In this document: piece after piece, positions 23,244 through 31,123 of the stretch | Layout: the number at the start of each line of letters is the position of its first letter | How positions within the stretch are numbered: position 1 is the first letter of the stretch | NCBI GenBank assembly: GCA_016194285.1 | Contig: JACQBZ010000003.1 | Span: 1-40,198, forward strand | Length of the DNA: 40,198 nt | Direction: 5' to 3' | DNA from: Nitrospirota bacterium | GTDB lineage: Bacteria > Nitrospirota > Nitrospiria > JACQBZ01 | Made by a program: the position numbers and the translations under genes | The notes under the pieces: model-generated | Database searches by the model: none | What the model was told of the DNA's origin: nothing | The model's input: only the letters and a program-made list of their open reading frames with translations

Positions 23244-24717
23244 GGCTGACCGAATTAAAAATCCGCGTCATCGGGATGAAAAGATCGCTCAGAAATCCGG
23301 GCATATGGATTCCGATATAGCCCATGGCCATAAGATTAGCCATGAGCGAGACGGCGGCGAAGCGGTTGCCGCCCGGCGTCATTATAATACCCGCCTCTTT
23401 CGGTTCACCGAGGACCATCCGAAAAACTTGGTACACCAGTGCGGCAAACGCCACGGCAAGAAGTCCAAGGAACGTGTATGCGACCCACGGTTGTTCGACA
23501 TAGGCCCCGGTAGCGATCAGTATTTCGCTGACGAACAGTCCGAACGGCGGCAATCCGGCCAGCGCGAGGGTGGACAAAAGCATCGCTCCACCGACCAAGG
23601 GCATCTGCCGCAAAAGACCGGTCACGCCCTCCATGTTTTTGTGTCCGTACCGAAGCAACACCCTGCCGGCCGCGTAAAATGCAGTGGACTTGGCCAGCGA
23701 GTGGTTGATCATATGGAATAACCCGCCGAACACCCCGACCGGACCGCCCGCCCCGAAACCCACCAGGACGATCCCGATATGCTCGATGCTGGAATAGGCA
23801 AAGAGCCGCTTGTAATCGCGCTGGATCAGCATAAAGGTCGCGGCCGTGGCGATGGACAGCAAACCGAGACCCAACAGGATGGGACCGGTGAAATCCGTTC
23901 CAACGGCCGGGTCCACGATGCTCTTCAGACGAAGAATCGCATACAAGGCCAGGTTCAGCATCAGTGCGGAAAGCATGGCGCTCACGGGCGTGGGGGCCTC
24001 GGCATGCGCGTCCGGCAGCCACGTATGCATGGGAGCGATTCCGGCCTTGGTGCCGTACCCGATCACGATAAAAACGAAGGCCAGCTCCAGCGCGGTCGGG
24101 TTCAGGTCCGATGCGACGCGGTGCAATTCGCTCCACTGCAGGGCCTCCCATCGGACCCCCAGAACATGCTCCGACGCATAATAGACCAAGACCGTACCGA
24201 ACAACGCCAGCGCGATCCCGACGAAACTGAGGATGATGTACTTCCAGCCCGCCTCCAACGCCGTCTTGGTTCTCTCGAAGTTGATCAGGAGAGCCGCCGA
24301 GAGGGTAGAACCCTCGATCGCGATCCACATGAGAGCGATATTGTCCAGATTGGCCGCCAGCAGCATCGCGAACAGGTAGAGATTGAGAAAGCAAAAAAAC
24401 CGTCCATAGCGTCGGAGCGACAAATGCCCGCGAATCAGTTCTTCCCCCATGTATCCCAGCGCGTAGAGCAGGCCGGTCGCCCCGACGAAGGCCAGCATCA
24501 AATCCAAGAACGCGCCCAGGGCATCCGTGCGGAGAAAATTTCCGACGGTAAGTTCGGCACCCCCGCCCGCGCCTGTAACGACCACGCTCATCGTTCCGAG
24601 CAAAACGGCTGCATGGACACACTGTAACCGCTCCATGGAACCTTGACTTTTCATGACCAGGCTCAATAGAGCGGAGAGCAAGGGCGCGGCGATCAAGCCG
24701 ATCAGGGCCAGATTCAT
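23236..24717 (-). CDS. ehrD: Ehr-type complex antiporter-like subunit (HyfF/NuoN-like)
   Basis: A 493-residue polytopic membrane protein, about 13-14 helices, of the Mrp-antiporter-like family shared by NuoL/M/N and HyfB/D/F. Family cores are visible: ALGYMGEELI (helix 4 region), GTKAGIAPMHTWLPDAHAEA, PVSAMLSALMLN, RLFAYSSIEHIGIVLVG and HMINHSLAKSTAFYAAG, with the buried Lys/Glu residues used for ion movement. It lies between ehrC and ehrL in the complex order. It has a strong ribosome binding site (AAAGGAG), preceded by repeat copy B, which separates it from ehrC. Confidence 0.9.
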   Translation of the reverse strand: MNLALIGLIAAPLLSALLSLVMKSQGSMERLQCVHAAVLLGTMSVVVTGAGGGAELTVGNFLRTDALGAFLDLMLAFVGATGLLYALGYMGEELIRGHLSLRRYGRFFCFLNLYLFAMLLAANLDNIALMWIAIEGSTLSAALLINFERTKTALEAGWKYIILSFVGIALALFGTVLVYYASEHVLGVRWEALQWSELHRVASDLNPTALELAFVFIVIGYGTKAGIAPMHTWLPDAHAEAPTPVSAMLSALMLNLALYAILRLKSIVDPAVGTDFTGPILLGLGLLSIATAATFMLIQRDYKRLFAYSSIEHIGIVLVGFGAGGPVGVFGGLFHMINHSLAKSTAFYAAGRVLLRYGHKNMEGVTGLLRQMPLVGGAMLLSTLALAGLPPFGLFVSEILIATGAYVEQPWVAYTFLGLLAVAFAALVYQVFRMVLGEPKEAGIIMTPGGNRFAAVSLMANLMAMGYIGIHMPGFLSDLFIPMTRIFNSVSHG

Positions 24718-24730
24718 AGCTACTCCTTTA

Positions 24731-24809
24731 TAGGGGCTTGCGTCGCCCCCTCCACCGGCGAAGCCGGATGGAGCCTCCCCCTCTCGCTCGCCGTGCTCGC
24801 TGGGGATAT
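24731..24809 (-). repeat. Stem-loop repeat, copy B
   Basis: Minus-strand copy of 13401-13478 with a 2-base indel and two substitutions. It holds the bulged hairpin around CCGGC-TTC-GCCGG and the small GGGGC/GCCCC stem, and ends 4 bases before the ribosome binding site of ehrD. It lies inside the Ehr operon, in the 116-base gap between ehrC and ehrD; the other gaps in the operon are short. Confidence 0.9.
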
Positions 24810-24833
24810 CCCTATGGGCCTGCCCATGAATGT

Positions 24834-25499
24834 TTACTCCTTCAGCGCCGTGAGCTTGGTGGTGTCCACGCTATCGAAGGTGTCCTGCAGCCGGTGGGTG
24901 TAGATCCCGATGATCAGTCCGGCCACCAGGACGTCGAAAAACACGCCCAGTTCCACGATCAACGGCATCCCGTACGCGGCCGCCGTCGCTCCCAAAAACA
25001 ATCCGTTCTCGATCACCAGGAATCCGATCACCTGGGTCACGGCCTTTTTCCGCGCGATCATCGTAAAGAAACCGATCAACACGATCGCCAGGGCGATGGC
25101 CAAAGAATCCTTTGTTAGAAGGAATCCCAGACTGATGATCGGCTGGGTGATGTAGAAGGCCAGGATGACCAAGGCGCCGCAGACGAGGAGCGAGGATGGA
25201 ATGTTTATATTCAAGACCAACTCCCGCGTGACGTTGAGACGCTCGATCACCGCTTTCAGAATGCGCGGAAGGATCATCGCCTTGATGACAACCGTCAAAG
25301 CGGCCGCGATATAGATGTGATGGGCCCCGGTCAAGAAGGCGACGAGGGCGGCCGTGACGGCCAGAAAAACGGACTGAAGCGCGAACAGATCCACGCAGGC
25401 GGACAGGCGCCGCTGTGCGATGATGGCAAAACAGGTCAGCAACAGCAGTGCGGAACAGAAATTCACAAGCTGGGAACCGATATCGGGATGGATGACCAT
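24834..25499 (-). CDS. ehrC: Ehr-type complex membrane subunit (HyfE-like)
   Basis: A 221-residue membrane protein with about six or seven helices, matching hydrogenase-4 component E in length and pattern. Features include LLLLTCFAIIAQRRLSACVD (helix 1-2), TVVIKAMILPRILKAVIERL and VIGFLVIENGLFLGATAAAYGMP, the last resembling NuoK (glutamate in FLVIENG). HyfE is NuoK-like and helps form the proton path. It starts 10 bases after the ehrB stop codon. The ribosome binding site is GAGG about 12 bases upstream, somewhat far. Confidence 0.88.
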   Translation of the reverse strand: MVIHPDIGSQLVNFCSALLLLTCFAIIAQRRLSACVDLFALQSVFLAVTAALVAFLTGAHHIYIAAALTVVIKAMILPRILKAVIERLNVTRELVLNINIPSSLLVCGALVILAFYITQPIISLGFLLTKDSLAIALAIVLIGFFTMIARKKAVTQVIGFLVIENGLFLGATAAAYGMPLIVELGVFFDVLVAGLIIGIYTHRLQDTFDSVDTTKLTALKE

Positions 25500-25508
25500 C
25501 GTATGCCG

Positions 25509-26459
25509 TCAGCCTCTCAAGATATAAAAGAAGATGATCGCAAGGAGCGAGAGAATAAACGCCAGTCCCAGAAAGTCCGTCACGCGAAAGAGCCGAAGCT
25601 TTGCGAACATGGATTCGATCACACCGATCAGCACGGCCAGCCCGGAAACCTTGACCAGCCAGACCGCAACCCCGAATATCATCCAGACCGGTTCCGGTTC
25701 CGTGGCGATCCCCCAGGGAGCGAAGATGTTGCTGATCAAGGTCAGAAACAGCAACAGCTTCATGGCGGAGGCCCACTCGACCAGTGCGAGATACCGGCCC
25801 GAATACTCGAGGATCATCGCCTCATGAATCATCGTCAGTTCCAAGTGAGTGGCGGGATTATCCACCGGGACGCGTCCGGTTTCGGCCAGCGTTACGATGA
25901 ACAGCGCCGCCAGGGCCATCAGATGAGGCGGAGGATCGGTGACGATCCCCTGGAGAAGGGCCGTTTTATGGACGATCGTGCTCAGATTCGTCGAGCCGGC
26001 CGTCAGGCCCACCGCAAAAATGGATAAGATCATGGCCGGTTCAGTCAAGGAGGCCACGATCGCCTCGCGGCTGCTCCCCATGCCGCCAAACGCCGATCCG
26101 GCATCCAGCCCGGCCAGAATGAGAAAGAATGTTCCGAGGGCCAGAAGATAGACCACGGTGATGACGTCGCCCGCAAAATTGAGCGGAACCGTCGACAAAA
26201 AGATCGGGACCAGCAGGACCGCCGCCAATGTGGAAGCGAAAATAATATAGGGGGACGCCGTGAAGATCCAGGACGTGTGGGTCGAAGCCACCACGTCCTT
26301 TCGGAACAGCTTCACCAGATCATAATAAGGCTGCAACCAACCGGGACCCTGGCGGCATTGAAGCCGGGCCTTCACCTTCCGGATCAGCCCGACAATGAAC
26401 GGCGAGACCGCAAGAATCACGACGGCTTGAACGAAGGTGATCACAACGGATTCGATCAT
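25509..26459 (-). CDS. ehrB: Ehr-type complex membrane subunit (HyfC/NuoH-like)
   Basis: A 316-residue, eight-helix membrane protein of the NuoH/HyfC family, the membrane anchor next to the quinone or redox module in complex I relatives. Hallmarks are KARLQCRQGPGWLQPYYDLVK (helix 1 loop), TEPAMILSIF, GRVPVDNPATHLELTMIHEA and LEYSGRYLALVEWASAMK. The acidic residues of the E-channel (E in VDNPATHLE, IHEAMILE) are kept. It is the second gene of the complex, 16 bases downstream of ehrA. Confidence 0.92.
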   Translation of the reverse strand: MIESVVITFVQAVVILAVSPFIVGLIRKVKARLQCRQGPGWLQPYYDLVKLFRKDVVASTHTSWIFTASPYIIFASTLAAVLLVPIFLSTVPLNFAGDVITVVYLLALGTFFLILAGLDAGSAFGGMGSSREAIVASLTEPAMILSIFAVGLTAGSTNLSTIVHKTALLQGIVTDPPPHLMALAALFIVTLAETGRVPVDNPATHLELTMIHEAMILEYSGRYLALVEWASAMKLLLFLTLISNIFAPWGIATEPEPVWMIFGVAVWLVKVSGLAVLIGVIESMFAKLRLFRVTDFLGLAFILSLLAIIFFYILRG

Positions 26460-26475
26460 TCGATCTCCACCCTGT

Positions 26476-28530
26476 TTAACGCACCCACAGCAAGAGAATG
26501 ATCAGCGTCAAAAATATATAGGTCAGATACAGATGAAGGCTCCCGGCCTGCACAACGCGAAGACGATCGGCCAGCAGACTCAGAACCCGCACAACAGGGT
26601 CGTACAGATATTTCTGAAACACCGGCTCGATGTGCGTCTCAAAGCGCATCCGCTTGGCGAAGTAGCGCGATTCCTCCAACATTTCCGTCTCCAGCTTCAC
26701 CGTCGGCCGATAGATCATGTCGAAAACCTGCTTGATCGGCTGCGTGAAACCGGTGGCGGTGTACTCCATTCTCGGCTTCAGATTAATCCCGCAGCCCCAG
26801 GTTTTGTAGAAACGTTTCCGCAGCCTTCCGCCGATGACAACCGCCGTCAGCAAAGCCGCCGGAACCAGGACGATCAGCAGCAGTCCCAGCACCGGTGTCG
26901 AGATACTGGCAAATCCCTTGTCCGGAGCGGGCACCAGGGCGAAACCACCCTCGCTCACAATTTTCTCGGCGATCGTGATCCCGGTCAAAGGAGCCGTGAC
27001 CCGGTCGATCATCGGAACCACTCCCATCGGGGCAAGCCCCAGCACAACACAGAAAAGGGCCATCTCCGCCATTCCGATGCGCATGGCCCATGGCACTTCT
27101 TGAGCCTCTCGGGCATGAGCGCTTCGCGGCATCGCCAGAAATGAGATCCCGAAGGCCTTGGCAAAGCAAGCCAGGGCCAGCACCCCGGTCAGCGCCAACA
27201 TGGCCGCGCCGATCGGAAGCATAATCTTCATCAGGACATCCGGAATCTGGAAGCTCAAGAACAGGCTTTGAAACGTAAGCCACTCACTTACAAAGCCGTT
27301 GCTCGGAGGAAGCGCCGAAATCGAAACGGCACCCACCAGGAAGAAAAACGCGGTCCAGGGCATCTTTCGGATCAGTCCCCCATATTCCTCCATGTTACGC
27401 GTGTGCGTGGCGTACAGCGTCGATCCCGCACCCAGGAAGAGAAGCCCCTTGAACATGGCATGATTGATCGTGTGATAGAGTCCGGCCAGAAGTCCGAGGG
27501 CCGCCAGATTGGATAGGCCATAGGACTGGAATATCATCCCGGCGCCGATTCCCATCAGAATGATCCCGATGTTCTCGACGCTGTGGTAAGCCAGAAGACT
27601 TTTCAGGTCGTGCTCCATGAGCGCGTACATCACGCCGAGCAGGGCCGACACGGCCCCGATCGCCAAAACGATGAATCCCCACCACCATGGAAAAGTGCCG
27701 CCCAAGAAATCGAAATAGACCCGCACCAGGCCGTAGATCGCGGTCTTGATCATGACGCCGGACATCAGGGCTGAGACATGAGACGGCGCCGCCGGGTGGG
27801 CGTACGGAAGCCAGACATGCAGGGGCACGATGCCGGCTTTTGTCCCGAATCCGATCAGGGCCGCCGCAAAGGCCAGCGTTCGGAATCCCTCCGGAAGCGG
27901 CGCGGCCGGGTGTCGAAAGGCCTCAAAGGAGAAGCTTCCGGCCTGTTGGTAGAACACGAGGTAGGTCACGATGATGAAGGCGGTCCCGACATGGGTCATG
28001 ATCAGGTAGAAAAATCCGGCGTAGCGCGTCTCGGGTTTCTCGTGCTCCGTGACGACCAGGAAGTACGAGACGAGTGACATGATCTCCCAGACGATCAGAA
28101 AGAAAAATCCGTCATCGGCCAGGATGACCAAAGTCATCGAAAGAAGAAAAGCGTTATAAAGCCCGCCCAGTGCCCCGATGGAGCGACGGTTCTCGAACTC
28201 CCGCACGTATCCCATCGCAAATTGAGAAACCGCGAATCCGGCCAATGAAATGATCAGAACAAAAAAGGATGCGAGAGGATCCACACGAACCTGGAAGGTC
28301 AACAGCGGAAGGTTGGATAGGACCGAAAAGGTTACGGGTTCCGGAGCCCAAAGGCCCGCGAGGCCCAGCACAACGCCAACGATTGAAGCGGCCATGGCCG
28401 CCCCGTGGGCTACAAGATTTTGGAAATGGGCGTTCCGATAAAAAGCGAAGGGAAGGAAAATTCCTATTCCATACAGGACAACAACATTAAAAAGCCCCCA
28501 ATGAATGATCCAAGACAGGTCAAGCGACAA
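26476..28530 (-). CDS. ehrA: Ehr-type complex antiporter-like subunit (HyfB/NuoL-like)
   Basis: A 684-residue membrane protein, about 14 helices plus a C-terminal extension, of the NuoL/HyfB family. Conserved stretches are FFLIVWEIMSLVSYFLV, GTKAGIVPLHVWLPYAHPAA, VSALMSGVMIKTAIYGLVRV and LKSLLAYHSVENIGIILMG, all core antiporter motifs with buried charged residues. The ATG at 28530 has a strong AAGGAGG site. It is the first Ehr gene and follows the last oxoacid-oxidoreductase gene by 40 bases, with no terminator seen, so one long transcript is likely. Confidence 0.92.
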   Translation of the reverse strand: MSLDLSWIIHWGLFNVVVLYGIGIFLPFAFYRNAHFQNLVAHGAAMAASIVGVVLGLAGLWAPEPVTFSVLSNLPLLTFQVRVDPLASFFVLIISLAGFAVSQFAMGYVREFENRRSIGALGGLYNAFLLSMTLVILADDGFFFLIVWEIMSLVSYFLVVTEHEKPETRYAGFFYLIMTHVGTAFIIVTYLVFYQQAGSFSFEAFRHPAAPLPEGFRTLAFAAALIGFGTKAGIVPLHVWLPYAHPAAPSHVSALMSGVMIKTAIYGLVRVYFDFLGGTFPWWWGFIVLAIGAVSALLGVMYALMEHDLKSLLAYHSVENIGIILMGIGAGMIFQSYGLSNLAALGLLAGLYHTINHAMFKGLLFLGAGSTLYATHTRNMEEYGGLIRKMPWTAFFFLVGAVSISALPPSNGFVSEWLTFQSLFLSFQIPDVLMKIMLPIGAAMLALTGVLALACFAKAFGISFLAMPRSAHAREAQEVPWAMRIGMAEMALFCVVLGLAPMGVVPMIDRVTAPLTGITIAEKIVSEGGFALVPAPDKGFASISTPVLGLLLIVLVPAALLTAVVIGGRLRKRFYKTWGCGINLKPRMEYTATGFTQPIKQVFDMIYRPTVKLETEMLEESRYFAKRMRFETHIEPVFQKYLYDPVVRVLSLLADRLRVVQAGSLHLYLTYIFLTLIILLLWVR

Positions 28531-28570
28531 TGAAACTCCTCCTTACCGTTGATCGACAGACATATTTCGC

Positions 28571-28822
28571 TTACGTTTTCGCTTGTCCTTTTATTGTCTT
28601 GTCCATGGATCCGATGTACGCCCCCTTCAGGAAATAGTGGTCATATACGGCCTCCAAAAATATTTTACCATTGTGGGGATAATATTTACAACCATCCAGC
28701 CCGATCACACCCGTTGCATTAAAACGGGCCTCCAAGTCAGGCGCATTGCAAACAACGATCCCGTCCTTGAGTTTAAAGACGACGCCGATTCGATCCGGCA
28801 GATTGATCACAACTTTTTGCAT
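28571..28822 (-). CDS. Small subunit linked to oxoacid:ferredoxin oxidoreductase
   Basis: An 83-residue soluble protein (MQKVVINLPDRIGVVF, then LKDGIVVCNAPDLEARFN, GVIGLDGCKYYPHNGKIFLE). Two cysteines are present but no ferredoxin motif. I do not recognise a named family. Its place as fifth gene behind alpha, beta and two accessory subunits suggests it is the small (delta/epsilon-type) subunit of the five-subunit oxidoreductases described in Hydrogenobacter and also present in Nitrospira. AGGGA lies 9 bases before the ATG. Confidence 0.72.
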   Translation of the reverse strand: MQKVVINLPDRIGVVFKLKDGIVVCNAPDLEARFNATGVIGLDGCKYYPHNGKIFLEAVYDHYFLKGAYIGSMDKTIKGQAKT

Positions 28823-28852
28823 GTCGCTTGTCCCTTCGTTGACCGCCGCGCT

Positions 28853-29488
28853 TCAATGACTCTTTTTCCCGGCACCCTTCGTCGGCCTCTGCGATTTTTC
28901 ATGACCGTTGCCCGCTTGCTCCTTTTTTAACCGAGCAACCGCTTCGGCCAGCGCCAAGATCTTCTGGGCGGTCAGATCACGGATTGTGATGTTCGCCTCA
29001 TCGTCGCCGCTGAACGTGCACAAAGCAATCGTATAGCAACCAGTCCCGCCGCGAATCATCTTAAGCGCAATATTGGCCTGGTGGCAGTGAACGCCGACAA
29101 AAAGGCACACATCGATCTTATTGTGCCAGATCGTCAAATTGGGGTGATTGGGGTTTATCTCCACCTCCGGATTGACCCTGGGATACTTCGGCCGGTAATC
29201 GGCCATCGGAATAACTCTGGCTGGGATGGAATCCGCCAGAATTTTCACCGACTTGGCTTCCGCCGCCGCTTGTTCACTCCAATTCCATAAAACCAGCGGG
29301 CCGGGGAAGATGGCCGGCATCTTTGCCCCGAGCAGTTTCCGCGCTGCCGTTTCGATGGCCGTCTGTTCAGGAACAATCTCGCCCTCCACCAACGCCTGCC
29401 CCGGCTCAGCCTGAATAACCCCCATCATCGCAGCCACCGGAGGGAGATAGGCTTCCGGTCCGGGCAAAACACGGTATTGATCTTTCAT
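28853..29488 (-). CDS. Oxoacid oxidoreductase accessory subunit, CO-dehydrogenase-beta-like (paralogue 2)
   Basis: A 211-residue protein, clearly paralogous to the gene just upstream. Shared blocks are AIFPGPLVLWNW, IPMADYRPKYPRVNPE, NPNHPNLTIWHNKIDVCLF and VGVHCHQANIALKMIRGG. The C-terminus is lysine-rich (RPTKGAGKKSH). Such proteins are annotated as CO-dehydrogenase beta subunit-like and occur with five-subunit pyruvate/2-oxoacid:ferredoxin oxidoreductases. The exact role is unknown. The conserved C-x7-C-H block could bind metal (inference). Its ATG overlaps the preceding stop by 4 bases, with AAGGAG upstream. Confidence 0.82.
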   Translation of the reverse strand: MKDQYRVLPGPEAYLPPVAAMMGVIQAEPGQALVEGEIVPEQTAIETAARKLLGAKMPAIFPGPLVLWNWSEQAAAEAKSVKILADSIPARVIPMADYRPKYPRVNPEVEINPNHPNLTIWHNKIDVCLFVGVHCHQANIALKMIRGGTGCYTIALCTFSGDDEANITIRDLTAQKILALAEAVARLKKEQAGNGHEKSQRPTKGAGKKSH

Positions 29489-30219
29489 ACTCGTTCTCCT
29501 TCCAATCGGCCGGTCTTCAGCCGGTTTAATGGATTTTCGATGTCGAGGGGATTTAAATGAGTCTTCCCCCCGTTCATATGAATCTGTAGCGGTGTCAGCC
29601 TCACCGTTTTCCCATCCTTGGGCATCGCGATCTTCAATTCCTTGCGGACCCGGCGAAAGATATCAATGATATGATCCATTTTTTTTACGTCAAAATCGCG
29701 CACGCTTAGCATCGCATCTTCATGGGCATCGTGGCAGATCACGGTCGTCAAACAATTCGATCCGGCCCGGACGATCCGGAGGGTCAGGTTGGCGTAATGG
29801 CAATGCACGCCGATGAAGAGACAAACCTCGATCTTATTGTGCCAGATCGTCAGATTCGGATGATTGGGGTTCATCGACTCTTCAGGTTCAATGGTGGGAT
29901 ACCTGGGCCGATAGTCCGGCATCGGTATCATCATGACGTTCGGAATCTCAGCCGCCAATCGCAAGACCGAATGCCCCTTCTCCATCCACACTTTATCCCA
30001 CGCCCACATGACAAGCGGCCCGGGAAAGATCGTCGGATTCTTTCGGGTATACATCTGGCGCGCCGTCTCTTCGATGACCTTGTCCTCCGGAACGATGTTT
30101 CCATAGAATAAACCGTCGCCGGGGTCTGGAATTTCAACTCCCAAATCCATCGCCGACGGGGGCGCATAGCCGGCCGGACCGACGTCAATGATGCGTTTTT
30201 TCTCTTTCTCATTGGACAT
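29485..30219 (-). CDS. Oxoacid oxidoreductase accessory subunit, CO-dehydrogenase-beta-like (paralogue 1)
   Basis: A 244-residue soluble protein with the same core as the next gene: TIFPGPLVMWAWD, IPMPDYRPRYPTIEPE, NPNHPNLTIWHNKIEVCLF and IGVHCHYANLTLRIVRAG. It differs in a longer C-terminal part (QIHMNGGKTHLNPLDIENPL). The block VCLF-[IV]-GVHCH is identical in pattern in both, pointing to a shared site. Ribosome binding site AAAGGAG. Tandem duplication with divergence suggests a heterodimer inside the oxidoreductase (inference). Confidence 0.82.
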   Translation of the reverse strand: MSNEKEKKRIIDVGPAGYAPPSAMDLGVEIPDPGDGLFYGNIVPEDKVIEETARQMYTRKNPTIFPGPLVMWAWDKVWMEKGHSVLRLAAEIPNVMMIPMPDYRPRYPTIEPEESMNPNHPNLTIWHNKIEVCLFIGVHCHYANLTLRIVRAGSNCLTTVICHDAHEDAMLSVRDFDVKKMDHIIDIFRRVRKELKIAMPKDGKTVRLTPLQIHMNGGKTHLNPLDIENPLNRLKTGRLEGERV

Positions 30220-30274
30220 TATGTAGACTCCTTTCTCAAATAGGAAGATCGGTTTGGGTTCCGGATCTGATCGC

Positions 30275-31123
30275 TCACGGTTTTAGTTCATCCATAATTT
30301 CCCCCAGCCTCGTCAGGTCATCCCGGCCGTCCTCTCTCCCCGCACCTTTCGGCTTTTCATTTAGGACATCGCGGTTCTCTCGATAGAAGACACCCACGCG
30401 CAGCCGATCATCCTCCGTCATCGCCAACCTCAACGCCTCCAAACGATCATGGACCGGATGGGAGGTTGCTTCGATGTTAACAACTTCCGGACGATAGGGC
30501 GGCGCCGCCTCCGGCCGATTAAATGTCGGGCAGGGGGAAAGGATGTTGACCGCGGCAAATCCATGGTGGTTCAACGCCTGCTGAATGAGCAGGATCAGCG
30601 ATTGCGGGTCTTCAGAATATCCCTGGGCCACAAAAGTCGCCCCGGCCGTGATGAGAAAAGCAAGCGGGTTTATGGGTTGACCCGCTCCATTCTCCTCGGC
30701 CATTCCCCCCCGTCGCGCCGTCGGAGACGCTTGGCCACGCGTCAGTCCATAACAACCGTTATCCATGATCAAATACGTCAGATCTGGATTTCTCCGGGCG
30801 ATATGAACAAGGTGGCCGGCCCCAACGGCGAAGGCGTCTCCATCTCCGCCGGCCACGATCACTTTAAGGGACGGGTTGGCCAACTTCACCCCCCAGGCAA
30901 TGGGCAGAGCCCTTCCATGAAGACCATGGATGGCATAGGTTTTGACAAAAAAACCGATCATGCTGGAACATCCGCTTCCGGTCACCAGCACGGTCTGAGC
31001 CGGGTCCAAGCCGGTTCGGCTGAAGGCCTCACGGAGGGCCTCCAGAACACCGAAATCACCGCACCCGGGACACCACGTCACCTTGCGATCCGTCCTGTAC
31101 TCCGTCCGATGATTGAGCCCCAT
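30275..31123 (-). CDS. 2-oxoacid:ferredoxin oxidoreductase, beta subunit
   Basis: A 282-residue thiamine-diphosphate subunit. WCPGCGDFG (C18, C21) and GSGC (C52) give three ligands of the 4Fe-4S cluster; a later cysteine in LSPCPTF is the likely fourth. The TPP/Mg motif is GGDGDAFAVGAGHL, followed by DNGCYGLTRGQASPT. These are hallmarks of KorB/PorB. An ATG at 31141 has its purine-rich stretch directly touching it, so I use the ATG at 31123, which has GAGG 9 bases upstream. It still overlaps the alpha gene by 68 bases. Whether pyruvate or 2-oxoglutarate is the substrate cannot be read from sequence. Confidence 0.9.
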   Translation of the reverse strand: MGLNHRTEYRTDRKVTWCPGCGDFGVLEALREAFSRTGLDPAQTVLVTGSGCSSMIGFFVKTYAIHGLHGRALPIAWGVKLANPSLKVIVAGGDGDAFAVGAGHLVHIARRNPDLTYLIMDNGCYGLTRGQASPTARRGGMAEENGAGQPINPLAFLITAGATFVAQGYSEDPQSLILLIQQALNHHGFAAVNILSPCPTFNRPEAAPPYRPEVVNIEATSHPVHDRLEALRLAMTEDDRLRVGVFYRENRDVLNEKPKGAGREDGRDDLTRLGEIMDELKP

